A DNA stretch of 36,699 bases from a bacterium (GCA_030615605.1 JAUWYY010000022.1:1-36699), one strand, 5' to 3'; counted from the stretch's first letter, positions 25,650-34,200 are shown. Made by a program: numbers and translations. Notes: generated by a model not told the origin, from the letters alone.

Positions 25650-26864
25650 ATGAAACGGCAAAGCGTGGGCAAGAAGCACGGGGTGGGCACTTGGTGTGTT
25701 CAATCGTTGTGCATCGGTATGTTGTTTCTCAATGCGTTCGTCCTGCGAGGAACAACACGAGAAGCAAGCGCAGCAGAGGCCATTGTCCCACAAACACTCT
25801 TTGAGGTTGCATACGGGCAAGCCGAAGAGCAAATCGGCATCTACATCGGCGATCCTGTGGAAGGACCCCCCCATGGCCCGGTAGGCCTGGCCGTGGGCCC
25901 ATCGGGTGACGTGTATATCGCTGACCGCGTTCAAGGCAAAGTGAAGCGATTTGACCGGGCAGGCAATTTCTTGATGGCCACAGATGGCAAGATAGTGAAC
26001 ATGGGACTTCCTGCCGTCAGCCCGACCAGGGAGATCCTGGTTGCCGGTGGCGCTGCAGGGGGGACAGAACTGACTATGTTCAACGAGGAGGGAAGCCGCC
26101 TTACATCTGCAAGAGACGAGGAGGGAAGGTTAGTCGGCCGGGCTGGCGCCGACTATGTATTGGCCCATATCTCGGCATGGACGGTCCAACGAGGGCTGCA
26201 TTGGCAAGTGAGCCTAAGGCTTCTTTACTTCGACTCAGCAGGCCGACTGTACGCAGGAGTCGAAGGAACCGACTTTGAGCCCGGCGTAGTAGGAGCGCGG
26301 CAGCGCGTTTTTGTGTTCAGCCCGGACCTGCGTCTCACCACTGTTATGCTTGGCGACTTTGTCAACCCAGGAGGGCTAGTCTATTCGGCCTCCTCCCCGG
26401 GTGTGGACCACATCAGACAGAGGTTCGAGGTGCGCGCCCCCGACGGCTCTCTGCTGCGAGAAGTCGATATCCCCAACCAGCAAGCAACAACAGAGATTCT
26501 CCCGTGGATGGGAGGAGAGAATGCTGGCGTCTGGTACAGGATGGCCGACGAAGCCGGTAACGTCTACCTTATTGACGCTGTCGGTAGAGTTAATGTGGGG
26601 GAAAGCCCCTTCTTCCTCACCGAACGCCTGCGGGTAGTGTGTGATCTCTCAGTGGTCAAGATAGATCCTCAAGGGCGCCTGGCGGCAGCGTTCCGCCTTC
26701 CGCGCGGTCCATTCTCAAACTCACATAGCGTGTTTGTCGATCCGGGCGGGGACATTTACTACTTTGAGTTCGGACCTCAGTCGCTTACAGTTAAGATGAT
26801 CACTGGAAAGTCACTCGACACGGCAGCAGCAAAGGTACCGTCGAAGATTGTTCCCATCCAATAA
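25650..26864 (+). CDS. Secreted NHL/SMP-like beta-propeller protein
   Basis: A 404-residue protein. GGAAGGGTG precedes the ATG. An N-terminal signal sequence (hydrophobic segment about 16-35, ending near SAAEA) leads to repeated blades: GPVGLAVGPSGDVYIADRVQ, KVKRFDRAGNFLMATDGK, SLRLLYFDSAGRLYAGVEG, ADEAGNVYLIDAVGRV and SHSVFVDPGGDIYYFEFG. These match NHL/gluconolactonase-type propellers that bind proteins or sugars outside the cell. There is no visible catalytic triad. It appears intact and is followed directly by a decayed RHS region. Confidence 0.72.
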   Translation: MKRQSVGKKHGVGTWCVQSLCIGMLFLNAFVLRGTTREASAAEAIVPQTLFEVAYGQAEEQIGIYIGDPVEGPPHGPVGLAVGPSGDVYIADRVQGKVKRFDRAGNFLMATDGKIVNMGLPAVSPTREILVAGGAAGGTELTMFNEEGSRLTSARDEEGRLVGRAGADYVLAHISAWTVQRGLHWQVSLRLLYFDSAGRLYAGVEGTDFEPGVVGARQRVFVFSPDLRLTTVMLGDFVNPGGLVYSASSPGVDHIRQRFEVRAPDGSLLREVDIPNQQATTEILPWMGGENAGVWYRMADEAGNVYLIDAVGRVNVGESPFFLTERLRVVCDLSVVKIDPQGRLAAAFRLPRGPFSNSHSVFVDPGGDIYYFEFGPQSLTVKMITGKSLDTAAAKVPSKIVPIQ

Positions 26865-26893
26865 CCGCAAAGACTGGAAAGCACGTGCTAGCA

Positions 26894-27010
26894 GCAGGGC
26901 GCGCCTATGATGCCAACGACAATCTGGAGACGGCCACCGACCCGGTGGGCAATGTCACCACTTACGCCTAGGATAACGCTAACCAGCCCAGCACCGTGAC
27001 TTTCCCGAAC
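26894..27010 (+). pseudogene. RHS-repeat fragment with in-frame TAG
   Basis: YDANDNLETATDPVGNVTTY is followed by Ala, a TAG at 26969-26971, then DNANQPSTVTFPN. This is two consecutive RHS/YD repeats with the stop at the usual Tyr of the second. No start and no longer frame. Confidence 0.75.
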
Positions 27011-27171
27011 AGCCGGGGGCACGGCCGCCTAGTCTGCTATGCATCGACCCCTTCGCAGCGATTACACTCGACGCGCTCGTGTTGATCCGACTGATGGCAC
27101 CGACTATCTCGCTTGCCCGTATGGTGGCTTTTAATGCCGTGATGTTCGCCGTGACCGGAGGAATGGTGGCC

Positions 27172-27221
27172 GGCAGGAAGCTGGAGTATCCGAGAACAGA
27201 TGTCGCCACGTTTAAGAAAGC
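27172..27221 (+). repeat. 50-bp dispersed repeat, copy 2
   Basis: Differs from 23343-23392 at three positions. It encodes GRKLEYPRTDVATFKKA in a frame that ends with TGA at 27253, after a basic tail PRRMKAKRKE. Confidence 0.85.
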
Positions 27222-27428
27222 ACCGAGGAGGATGAAGGCTAAGCGGAAGGAGTGAGGTGGAGCGGGGGTAGAGAAGGAATGACTGCAGGTGAACCACGGG
27301 GCTGGCAGTGTGGGGAAAGTGGGCACTAGTGCGAGGATTATCGTCCCACAAACTGGCAGTGAATCAGGGGAAAACAGGGTTTTGTGGGCGAGTAACTCGG
27401 CTTATAGACTCACTTTCTGCTGTATTTT

Positions 27429-27486
27429 GAGCCCGTAAGTTTGCCCACTGTCCCAAAAATGGACCCATAAGTATTGTTATGGGCTC
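27429..27486. repeat. Inverted repeats upstream of tyrosine recombinase
   Basis: GAGCCCGTAA (27429-27438) and TTATGGGCTC (27477-27486) are inverted at 9 of 10 positions. Inside, CCCATAA/TTATGGG (27464-27470, 27477-27483) form a closer hairpin with a 6-base loop. It may be a recombinase binding or crossover site. Confidence 0.5.
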
Positions 27487-27553
27487 ACTATGTAGGGGCG
27501 ATTTCCTCCTTGAGCGCACCTATAACTCTTACAACAAGTAAGGAGTGTAGGTG

Positions 27554-28384
27554 ATGAAACTCCAGCACGCCGCAGATGAGTTCCTGGCCCAGTGAGGTGT
27601 GTCACCAAAGGTAGAGAACGTCCCCAGCTCGGTGGCCCGCCAGTATGTGGCAGCACTTTCCCGAGCAGGCTATGTGCCGAGCACCATTGGGCGACGAGTG
27701 GCGAGCCTCAAGTCCCTTGTTAGCTACCTGCAGGAGTGCGAGTACACCAGCCACAATCCGCTCTCCCGCATCTCTACCCTGCAGAAGCAGCACCGAACTC
27801 CCACGTATTTGACCCTCGAGAAATGCCAGCGCTTGCTGGACGCCACCGACAAGAACCACTTCTTCATGGTGGCGTTCCGTGACAAGGCAATACTGGGCAC
27901 CTTCCTGTACACGGGGATAAGAAGAGGAGAGTTGCTGGCTTTGAAGCTGGACGACGTAGATCTCGAAGCCTGTACCTTGGCGGTAAGGAACGGCAAGGGG
28001 CGGAAGGGCCGAGTCATACCACTCTGTGGCGAGGCGATAGCGGTGCTGCAAGACTGACTCGAGCTACGGCCGGAGTGTGATCATGACGTTCTCTTCACCA
28101 CGAGACTGGGCCAGCCCTTGGAGAAGCCTGGGCTACAAGATGTCTTCTGCCGTGCCAAGGAGGCGGCGGGCATAAGGCGAGAGGGAGTAACCATTCACAC
28201 GTTAAGGCATACGTTCGCCAGTTCGCTATTGCAGAACGGAGCAGATTTGGTGTCCATTCAAAGGCTGCTGGGGCACTCCAGCCTGCATACGGCCGCCATC
28301 TACCTGCACGTGCAAATGGACGGGCTGAGGGAGGCAGTGGACAAGCATCCGTTGTCGGGTATTAGAAGACCGGAAGATGCTTGA
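27554..28384 (+). pseudogene. Tyrosine recombinase (XerC/D-like) with two in-frame TGA
   Basis: A single frame from ATG 27554 to 28384 (AAGGAG upstream) encodes a site-specific tyrosine recombinase of about 276 residues, somewhat shorter than the usual 295-300. It is interrupted by TGA at 27593 (after EFLAQ) and TGA at 28055 (after AVLQD). All catalytic residues are visible: Arg in TGIRRGELLALK, Lys in GKGRKGRVIPL, HxxR in [12 protein letters not shown], the GHSS histidine in [10 protein letters not shown] and the nucleophile Tyr in AAIYLHV. The N-terminal SAM-like core-binding domain is also recognisable (YVAALSRAGYVPSTIGRRVA). The second TGA sits where Trp or Tyr is common in relatives. Probably a recent pseudogene of an integrase from a mobile element. 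Confidence 0.82.
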
Positions 28385-28472
28385 GACTGAGCTAGGCGCA
28401 AGCTGCAGCCGGTGGTCTATAATCTGCGAAAAAGGCGGTGGTGGGGCAAACTGCGCCCGACTCACTGCCCCG

Positions 28473-29006
28473 TTACTTCCACTTGATCGTGCAGCCGACT
28501 GGCTCGGTGTCCTTGACGGTGATCTCCTCGCCAGCGAGCATTTCGTCGAGGGCAATGCGCAGATCATGGCGGATCACGTTGCCAGGCTCCTTGGCACTGT
28601 CGTCATCAATGCGACCGTGATAGACAACAGTCCCGGTTGCGTCAACTACGAAAACCTCTGGTGTTACCGAGGCATCGTAGGCCCGGGCCACCTGCTGCGT
28701 CTCATCTCGCAAGTAGGGGAAGTTAAACCCCTTCTCGGCTGCCCTTGTCTTCATCGCCTGAAAGCTGTCGGCCGGATACCTGATATCGTCGTTGGGATTG
28801 ATGGCCACAAGCTGGACGCCTCGGTCGGCGTAATCGGCCTGCAACTCGATCATGCGGTCCTCGTTGGCCACAATATAGGGGCAGTGATTGCAGGAGAAAA
28901 TGACTACCACCGCCTGCTTGTCGGCGAAGGTGCTCAGTGAATAGTCCTGTCCATCTACCCCTGGCAGGTTGAAATCTGGTGCTTTTGTACCAATCGAAAC
29001 AGCCAT
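28473..29006 (-). CDS. Thioredoxin-fold redoxin (CNHC active site)
   Basis: Start ATG 29006 (MAVSIGTKAPDFNLPG) is chosen because AAGGAGG lies 7 bases upstream; the ATG two codons earlier is too close to that site. The 177-residue protein is an AhpC/TSA-type redoxin. VVIFSCNHCPYI carries the active-site Cys39-x-x-Cys42, and YDASVTPEVFVVDATG contains the cis-Pro loop. There is no signal peptide, so it should be cytoplasmic. Its gene begins 2 bases after the stop of the ferredoxin-thioredoxin reductase gene, and its ribosome site lies inside that gene. This points to translational coupling and to a direct electron path from the reductase to this redoxin. Likely a peroxiredoxin-like or thiol-disulfide partner protein. 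Confidence 0.85.
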   Translation of the reverse strand: MAVSIGTKAPDFNLPGVDGQDYSLSTFADKQAVVVIFSCNHCPYIVANEDRMIELQADYADRGVQLVAINPNDDIRYPADSFQAMKTRAAEKGFNFPYLRDETQQVARAYDASVTPEVFVVDATGTVVYHGRIDDDSAKEPGNVIRHDLRIALDEMLAGEEITVKDTEPVGCTIKWK

Positions 29007-29008
29007 TT

Positions 29009-29347
29009 TCATGCCTCCTTGTGTTGGTTTGTACTTTTGCGCCAATGTAAGAATTCGTCGCTTACAAACAATCTACATTCACAATACCCGTCCCGAGCGA
29101 TGTCCTGGTGATGGCTCCGACACGGGCAGATATTCAGCCTATCTACTTGGGCATCGCCGGTCACCTCCCGGCACGGACAATAGGCCTGCCCGTGCTCGAC
29201 GAGATTGCGGGCCATTTTCGCTAGCACATTGCGGATCACAACCTCGTCGGGGAACAGCTCATACGGGCCACGCTCTACATAGCGTCTGACCCGCTGGCGG
29301 ACCTTCGCCAGTGCCTCGCCAAACGCTGTATTGACCTCTTTCGTCAT
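29009..29347 (-). CDS. ftrB: Ferredoxin-thioredoxin reductase catalytic subunit
   Basis: A 112-residue protein with the six cysteines of the FTR beta chain: CPC (57-59), CPC (74-76) and CEC (89-91), which bind a 4Fe-4S cluster next to a redox-active disulfide. YCPCREVTG and LNICPCRSHHQDIARDGYCE are typical of bacterial stand-alone forms. The enzyme passes single electrons from ferredoxin to a disulfide in a thioredoxin-like protein. No variable (alpha) chain is present, as in many anaerobes. The redoxin encoded next door is the obvious partner. The N-terminal 40 residues are helical and charged. Ribosome site before ATG 29347 is weak. Confidence 0.88.
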   Translation of the reverse strand: MTKEVNTAFGEALAKVRQRVRRYVERGPYELFPDEVVIRNVLAKMARNLVEHGQAYCPCREVTGDAQVDRLNICPCRSHHQDIARDGYCECRLFVSDEFLHWRKSTNQHKEA

Positions 29348-29940
29348 TGATTAGCAGTAGTTTCCTGATTAAGTTGTCTACGGTTGTAGGTGCCTGGGAT
29401 CTTCCATATTCTCTGTTGCTGTGTCTAACATTCTCTGTGTCTTGCACTAATTCCTCCTGCTGCGGATCATTTAGCTAACCAAGCAAGGCTTTTCGTCAGT
29501 AACGCTCCGGGGGCAAGCAGGGGTGCTGACGATGTACCGAAGTTGCACCAAACCGGCGCCTGCATCAGTTTGCCGCCGAACGATGACTGCACAGAGCATG
29601 TTTGACCTCAGTGCGTCTTGCGCACGCATGGGCACTCAGCTGCGAAGCTGTTAACCAAATATCGAGAGTTAAGATCCACAAGCCGAGTTATGTGCTCAAG
29701 ATGGGCTAAAATGAGCATATAATCACGCCCAAAGTGAGCACATAATAATATCGAAAGTACTCAAATAGCTCTGTTCTGCACTCAAGCCTCCCGGAGGACC
29801 GGCCATGGTAATGTGGGCGGCGGCCGCCACTGCCGCACCGTGCTGCACACAGATAATTTCACTCTGCTGGGAAAAACACCTCCTACCAAACTGAGGAATG
29901 ATCCAGCCGCTTCATCACCGCCGTCGGGTCCACACCCTAG
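29348..29940. other. Intergenic region with repeats
   Basis: No coding frame is convincing. The only structure seen is the repeat cluster at 29688-29745. It separates the reductase operon from the remnants of peptide synthetase genes. Confidence 0.5.
29688..29745. repeat. Inverted and direct repeats (TGAGCAYATAA)
   Basis: TTATGTGCTCA (29688-29698) is a perfect inverted copy of TGAGCACATAA (29735-29745); a third, direct copy TGAGCATATAA lies between (29712-29722). GGGC and GCCC add a second pairing inside. Could be an operator, or the end of a mobile element. Confidence 0.65.
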
Positions 29941-30238
29941 CTAACTGCCGTTCCGCGTCCCAGAAGCACTGAGGGTAAACAGTGAGTAACATTGAAGCGT
30001 ATACTGTCCCTCAGCAGCCACGGCCGCCACATGTCCTGGCACCGGCATGAACTGGTGCACCGACCAGTCACAGGCCCCTTGCGTTACTCTCCTCACAGCC
30101 GGCTGTTCGTTTGGAGCTACTGGCACTCAGAAATCATCTAACTGCAGTGATAAGCCCTGGCCAACAGTTTTGGTATAGGCCTCCTTGCCGGTCCAGCAGG
30201 CGAAGAACGCAGCCGCGCGGGCCTGGGCCGGTAGCGCG
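29941..30238 (-). pseudogene. Sfp-type phosphopantetheinyl transferase C-terminal remnant
   Basis: On the minus strand the frame reads [20 protein letters not shown] then [16 protein letters not shown], the classic W-x-x-KEAxxKxxGxGL box of Sfp-type 4'-phosphopantetheinyl transferases. TGA at 30129-30127 interrupts it, and the same frame goes on with VPVAPNEQPAVRRV and PVPGHVAAVAAEGQ, the normal C-terminal strand of these enzymes. The N-terminal half is missing: upstream the sequence is thioesterase of the peptide synthetase, in a different frame. Such transferases activate carrier domains of peptide synthetases, so the two remnants belonged to one pathway. Confidence 0.75.
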
Positions 30239-30239
30239 C

Positions 30240-32390
30240 ACAAAAGGCTCGTTGAGCAAATCGCCATGTTCACCCGGGCTCACCACGACCTTCAGACCAC
30301 CACGAGCTAGCTGGCCCCAGCCCATTTCGGGATCATGTGATGAGACTGTGCGCTGTCTGCGTGACCGGAACAAGGTTACACGGCCGCCATAAGGCCGTGG
30401 GACGTAATTCTTCACAGCGTTCGTGACTGCATCATTTGCTCGCTGGCGGGCCTCCAGGCGCATGGCAAGTTTATCAGCTGGTCCACCAGGAAGTTGTTCC
30501 GCAGTTGTAATCGGGGCTGGTTCCCGGCCGCCAACAAGCCTGCGGGGATACCGGACGAGCCGCGCTGCAACTCGGCGCAGGGTCTTGCGGCGCTCTTTGG
30601 GGGTTTTGTAGAAGAAGTAAAGTGGACCATAAGGCAGTTCGCGCAGGAAATGGTACGCAAGCCGTGGGTGAAATAACCTCCAGACCTTGCGGTAGCCCGA
30701 TTGAGGAGCGGAGTAGTCAATGATTACCAAACAGCCTACTTTTTCGCCCCGTCCACGAAGCTGGCAGGCCATCTCGTAGACAATGCTCCCGCCCCCCGAG
30801 TGTCCGGCCAGATAATACGGACCTTCTGGCTGTATAGACTTCATCTCTGTTATGTCCTGGGAGGCCATCAACTCAAGTTGATGAGACGGCTTCTCGCCAG
30901 CTTCCAGCCCCCGGGCGCGGAATCCATAGACTGGTTGGTCCGGGGCCAGATACTGGGCCAGCCGCGCATAACATAGGACATCGGCGGCGCCGGGGTGAGC
31001 CAGGAAAATCGGCGGTCTGGATCCTTGGGGCTGGATCGCTACTAGTGAGGTCGGGGCCGGTGACCGCCCCTCCTCCCGCAGCAGCTCAGCTAGCTGCCGG
31101 ATGATTGGTGCTCGGAAAAGGAGCGAGACCGAGAACCTCTTACCGAGACATTCCTCGATTTGTGCGAACACCTGTGCGGCCAACAGTGAATGCCCGCCCA
31201 ACTCAAAGAAGTTGTCAGTCACCATAATCGACTCGACCCCCAGCGCTTCTTCCCACATCTCCTTAAGCTGTGCTTCGAGTTTATCTTTCGGCACTGCAGG
31301 ACTGGTGCGAATCGAAGAATATGGTTCGCGGGCCTGGCTGTCTTTGGGAGGCGGAAGAGCCTCGCGATCCAGTTTCGCATTGCGTGTCAGGGGCAATGCG
31401 TTCAGCACTACAAATGCCGACGGAATCATGTACTGGGGCAGTGTCTCGTGAAGAAAATGGTCTAATTCCTGGACTGATATCGTCCATGCCTCCTGGGGGA
31501 CGATGTAGGCCACAAGACGCTTGTCACCGGAACTGTCTTCGCGTACGACTATCGCGGCTTCCTGTACGCTGGGATGCCGTCCCAGGGCTACTTCTATCTC
31601 GCCGGGCTCGACCCGAAAGCCGCGAATCTTAACCTGGTCGTCAGTGCGTCCAATGAACTCGATGTTCCCGTCAGATAGATACCGGCCCAGGTCGCCCGTT
31701 CTGTACAGGCGCGCGTCAGGATGATTGCCAAATGGGTTGGGAATGAATTTCTCAGCAGTCAGCTCCGGACTGTTGAGATAGCCGTGAGCAAGGCCGTCTC
31801 CGCCAATGTAGAGCTTCCCGGGGACTCCAAGGGGTACCGGCTGGAGGTTGCGATCCAGCAGGTAAAGCTGCGTATTGGAGATTGGGCGGCCGATAGGCAC
31901 GGTAGCAGCGTCCTCTGCGACGTCTTGCACGGGATACCAGGTGGTGAAGGTGGTACTCTTGGTGGGGCCGTAAACATGGAGCAAGTTCTCGGGTGGCTCA
32001 TTTGCTAACACTGTTCTTACCACGCGGGGGTCGGCGGTCTCGCCACCGAACAGGAGATATCGCACCGTACTGAACGCTGAGGGTGCTTCGCGGGCCAACA
32101 AGTTGAACAGAGCGGTCGCAAGAACAGCACGCTGATGCCCAGCGCGTGAATCTGTTCGCCAAGACTCCAGGGAGAAAGGAGTGTATCGCGGCCAATGTAG
32201 ACAAGTCGTGCTCCGTGCAATAGAGCCCCCCAAATCTCGAACGTCGCTGCGTCGAAGCAAAAGTTGGAGGCCTGGGCGACCCTGTCTGCAGGTTGCAGAG
32301 CGATGTAGTCTGTATTGCAGACAAGGCGGTTGATTGCGCGGTGCGACACGCGAGACAATTCCGTCGGACGCCAGTATCCCTGAGATTATG
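30240..32390 (-). pseudogene. NRPS terminal module (A-T-TE), frameshifted and truncated
   Basis: Read on the minus strand. The 5' part (to about 32119) is in one frame: RVSHRAINRLV, QASNFCFDAATFEIWGALLH (adenylation cores A3-A4). It then shifts frame to LATALFNLL and continues to the end: LLFGGETADP, VYGPTKSTTF (A5), GKLYIGGDGLAHGYL (A6), YRTGDLGR (A7), GRTDDQVKIRGFRVEPGEIE (A8), LPLTRNAKLDREALP (A10). A carrier domain follows (DNFFELGGHSLLAAQV with the phosphopantetheine Ser), then a type I thioesterase ([31 protein letters not shown] with the catalytic His). The last codons run into the transferase remnant in another frame. The 5' end stops at a junction with the opposite-strand hypD fragment, so the start of the adenylation domain and any condensation domain are lost. 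Confidence 0.85.
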
Positions 32391-33053
32391 GCTGCCCGGG
32401 CCCAGGGCCAGCCCACGCCCTACAAGGACCCCCTGTCTTACGAATACATCCTGGTCGAGGACCAGCAGCGCCAGATGCGCTTCGAGCGAGAGTGTCCCCA
32501 CCCCATCTGGTACTTCGACTACACCGAGCAGGAGCACGGGCCAGAAGGCAGCGCCATCATCGGTTCACATCCTTATCAGCCCCTGGCCGAGCAGGGCATC
32601 CCCTGCGTGGTGGCTGGCTTTGAACCGCTGGATGTGCTGCAGTCGGTCTATATGCTGGCGCGAATGCACCACGAGAATAACCCGCAGGTACTCATTCAAT
32701 ACGACCGTGTGGTAAAACCTGAGGGCAATCCCATCGCGCTAAGCAAGATGAATCAAGTTTTCGAGGTCACCGACACGCGCTGGCGCGGGCTGGGCGAGAT
32801 CCCCGCCAGTGGCCTGCGTATCCGCGATAAATACAGCCAGTTTGACGCTCAAAAGCGCTTCACCCTGGAACTGAAGCCGGTACCGGAGCCGCCCGGCTGT
32901 GACTGTGGGGCAGTTCTACGGAGTGCGGTGCAGCCTACCGATTGCTCTCTGTTTGGGACCACCTGTCGCCCTGACCATCCGGTTGGCTCGTGCATGGTCT
33001 CCTCCGAGGGGGCCTGCGCCGCTCTATATCGCTACCAATCATACGATTCGTAG
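32388..33053 (+). pseudogene. hypD: Chimeric HypD C-terminal fragment
   Basis: From about 32550 on the product is the C-terminal half of HypD, the iron-sulfur scaffold that builds the Fe(CN)2CO group of NiFe hydrogenases: IIGSHPYQPLAEQ, VPCVVAGFEPLDVLQ-type stretch, YDRVVKPEGNPIALSKMNQV, WRGLGEIPASGLRIRDKYSQ, and the cysteine-rich end GCDCGAV...DCSLFGTTCRP...GSCMVSSEGACAALYRY. The N-terminal half with the GFET and CGxH motifs is missing. Instead residues 1-55 (MAARAQGQPTPYKDPL, CPHPIWYFDYTEQEHGPEG) come from an unrelated protein that I cannot name. The fusion point is near 32550, and the 5' end abuts the broken peptide synthetase. I regard it as a rearrangement product. Confidence 0.8.
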
Positions 33054-33077
33054 GAGGGATATTCTTGTCGCAACGCT

Positions 33078-33117
33078 GTAGGAACAAGAGTAGTCGCGGC
33101 AGGAATGCCGCTCCTAC
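33078..33117. repeat. REP-like palindrome
   Basis: GTAGGA (33078-33083) pairs with TCCTAC (33112-33117), and GCGGCA-GGAA-TGCCGC (33096-33111) forms an inner hairpin. The sequence resembles widespread extragenic palindromes of the GCGGCAGGAATGCCGC type. It sits between the hypD remnant and hypE. Confidence 0.65.
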
Positions 33118-33186
33118 CGGCATTACCATCGGCACTGAGCTATGACTGGTCCTGCTCAACACATTGGGGGAGATTTCCACCAGCTT

Positions 33187-34200
33187 ATGAAGAAGCCCGA
33201 ACTTATTACCCTCAGCCACGGCGCCGGGGGGCTGCTTTCCCAGCAGCTTATCGCGCAGCAGTTTGCCCCCCTGCTGCAGCGCTCCGGTCAGTCGCTGAAC
33301 GATGCTGCCGTCATAACCATTGGCGATACAAAGGTGGCTTTCTCCACCGACTCATTCACCGTCTCCCCGCTGTTCTTCCCCGGTGGAGATATCGGCAGCC
33401 TGGCTGTCCACGGTACCGTCAACGATGTGGCAATGGTGGGCGGGGTTCCCGAGTTCATCTCGCTGGCGTTTGTCATCGAAGAAGGTTTCCCGGCAGACGA
33501 TCTGCACCGCATAATGGAATCGATTACGGAAGCCGTCGAGCGCTGTGGCGTGGCTGTGGTCACTGGCGACACCAAAGTAGTCGAACGCCGCGCCACCGAT
33601 GGGTTGTTCGTCAATACCTCTGGACTGGGAGTAGTCCCAGCCCAGACAAACATTGATCCCAAGCGAGCGGCGGTTGGCGATGCACTGCTCATAAACGGAA
33701 CCATCGCTGACCACGGTGTGGCAGTGATGTGCGCGCGGGAGGAGCTTGATGTCAGTGGAGAGATACTGAGCGATTCAGCACCGGTCGCCGATATTACCAT
33801 TAAGCTCATCAACGAGCTGGGTGAGAAGGTTCACGTCCTGCGTGATCCGACTCGCGGCGGGCTGGCGGCCACCCTCAACGAAGTCGCCACTCAGGCCGCT
33901 GTGACGCTCGAGATTGACCAGGCGGCACTGCCCATACTACTGCAAGTGGCCGGCGTCTGTGAGATACTAGGGCTGGACCCGCTGCAGGTAGCCTGCGAGG
34001 GGAAGGTATTGGCTTTCGTGGACGGCTCCGTCGCCGACGAGGCCCTGGCTATTATGAAATCGTGCGACGGTGGCCAGTAAGCAGCTATCGTCGGCCAAGT
34101 CACCAGCGCCGACCGGCCCCAGGTGTATCTGCGCACCCCCCTGGGCACGACTCGTATTGTAGAGATGCCCCCCGGCGAGATACTGCCCCGCATCTGCTGA
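33187..34200 (+). pseudogene. hypE: HypE hydrogenase maturation protein with in-frame TAA
   Basis: HypE dehydrates a carbamoyl group on its own C-terminal cysteine to the cyanide ligand of NiFe hydrogenases. The start at 33187 (MKKPELITLSHGAGG) matches the family N-terminus; the ATG at 33142 would add 15 unusual residues. The body is intact: DAAVITIGDTKVAFSTDSFT, FPGGDIGSLAVHGTVNDVAM, VVTGDTKVV, VLRDPTRGGLAATLNEVA, VCEILGLDPLQVACEGK. A TAA at 34078 stops the frame after SCDGGQ, but the same frame continues as AAIVGQVTSADRPQVYLRTP and ends PPGEILPRIC before TGA at 34198. That final Cys is the essential residue, so the stop should abolish activity. Full length would be 337 residues, normal for HypE. 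Confidence 0.87.

Noticed and set aside
30111-32008. Plus-strand frames opposite the NRPS
   Set aside because: They are shadows of the adenylation, carrier and thioesterase motifs read on the minus strand.
6963-34200. Altered genetic code (TAG or TGA reassigned)
   Set aside because: All three stop codons interrupt frames, and intact neighbours end with TAG, TGA or TAA at family-typical positions.
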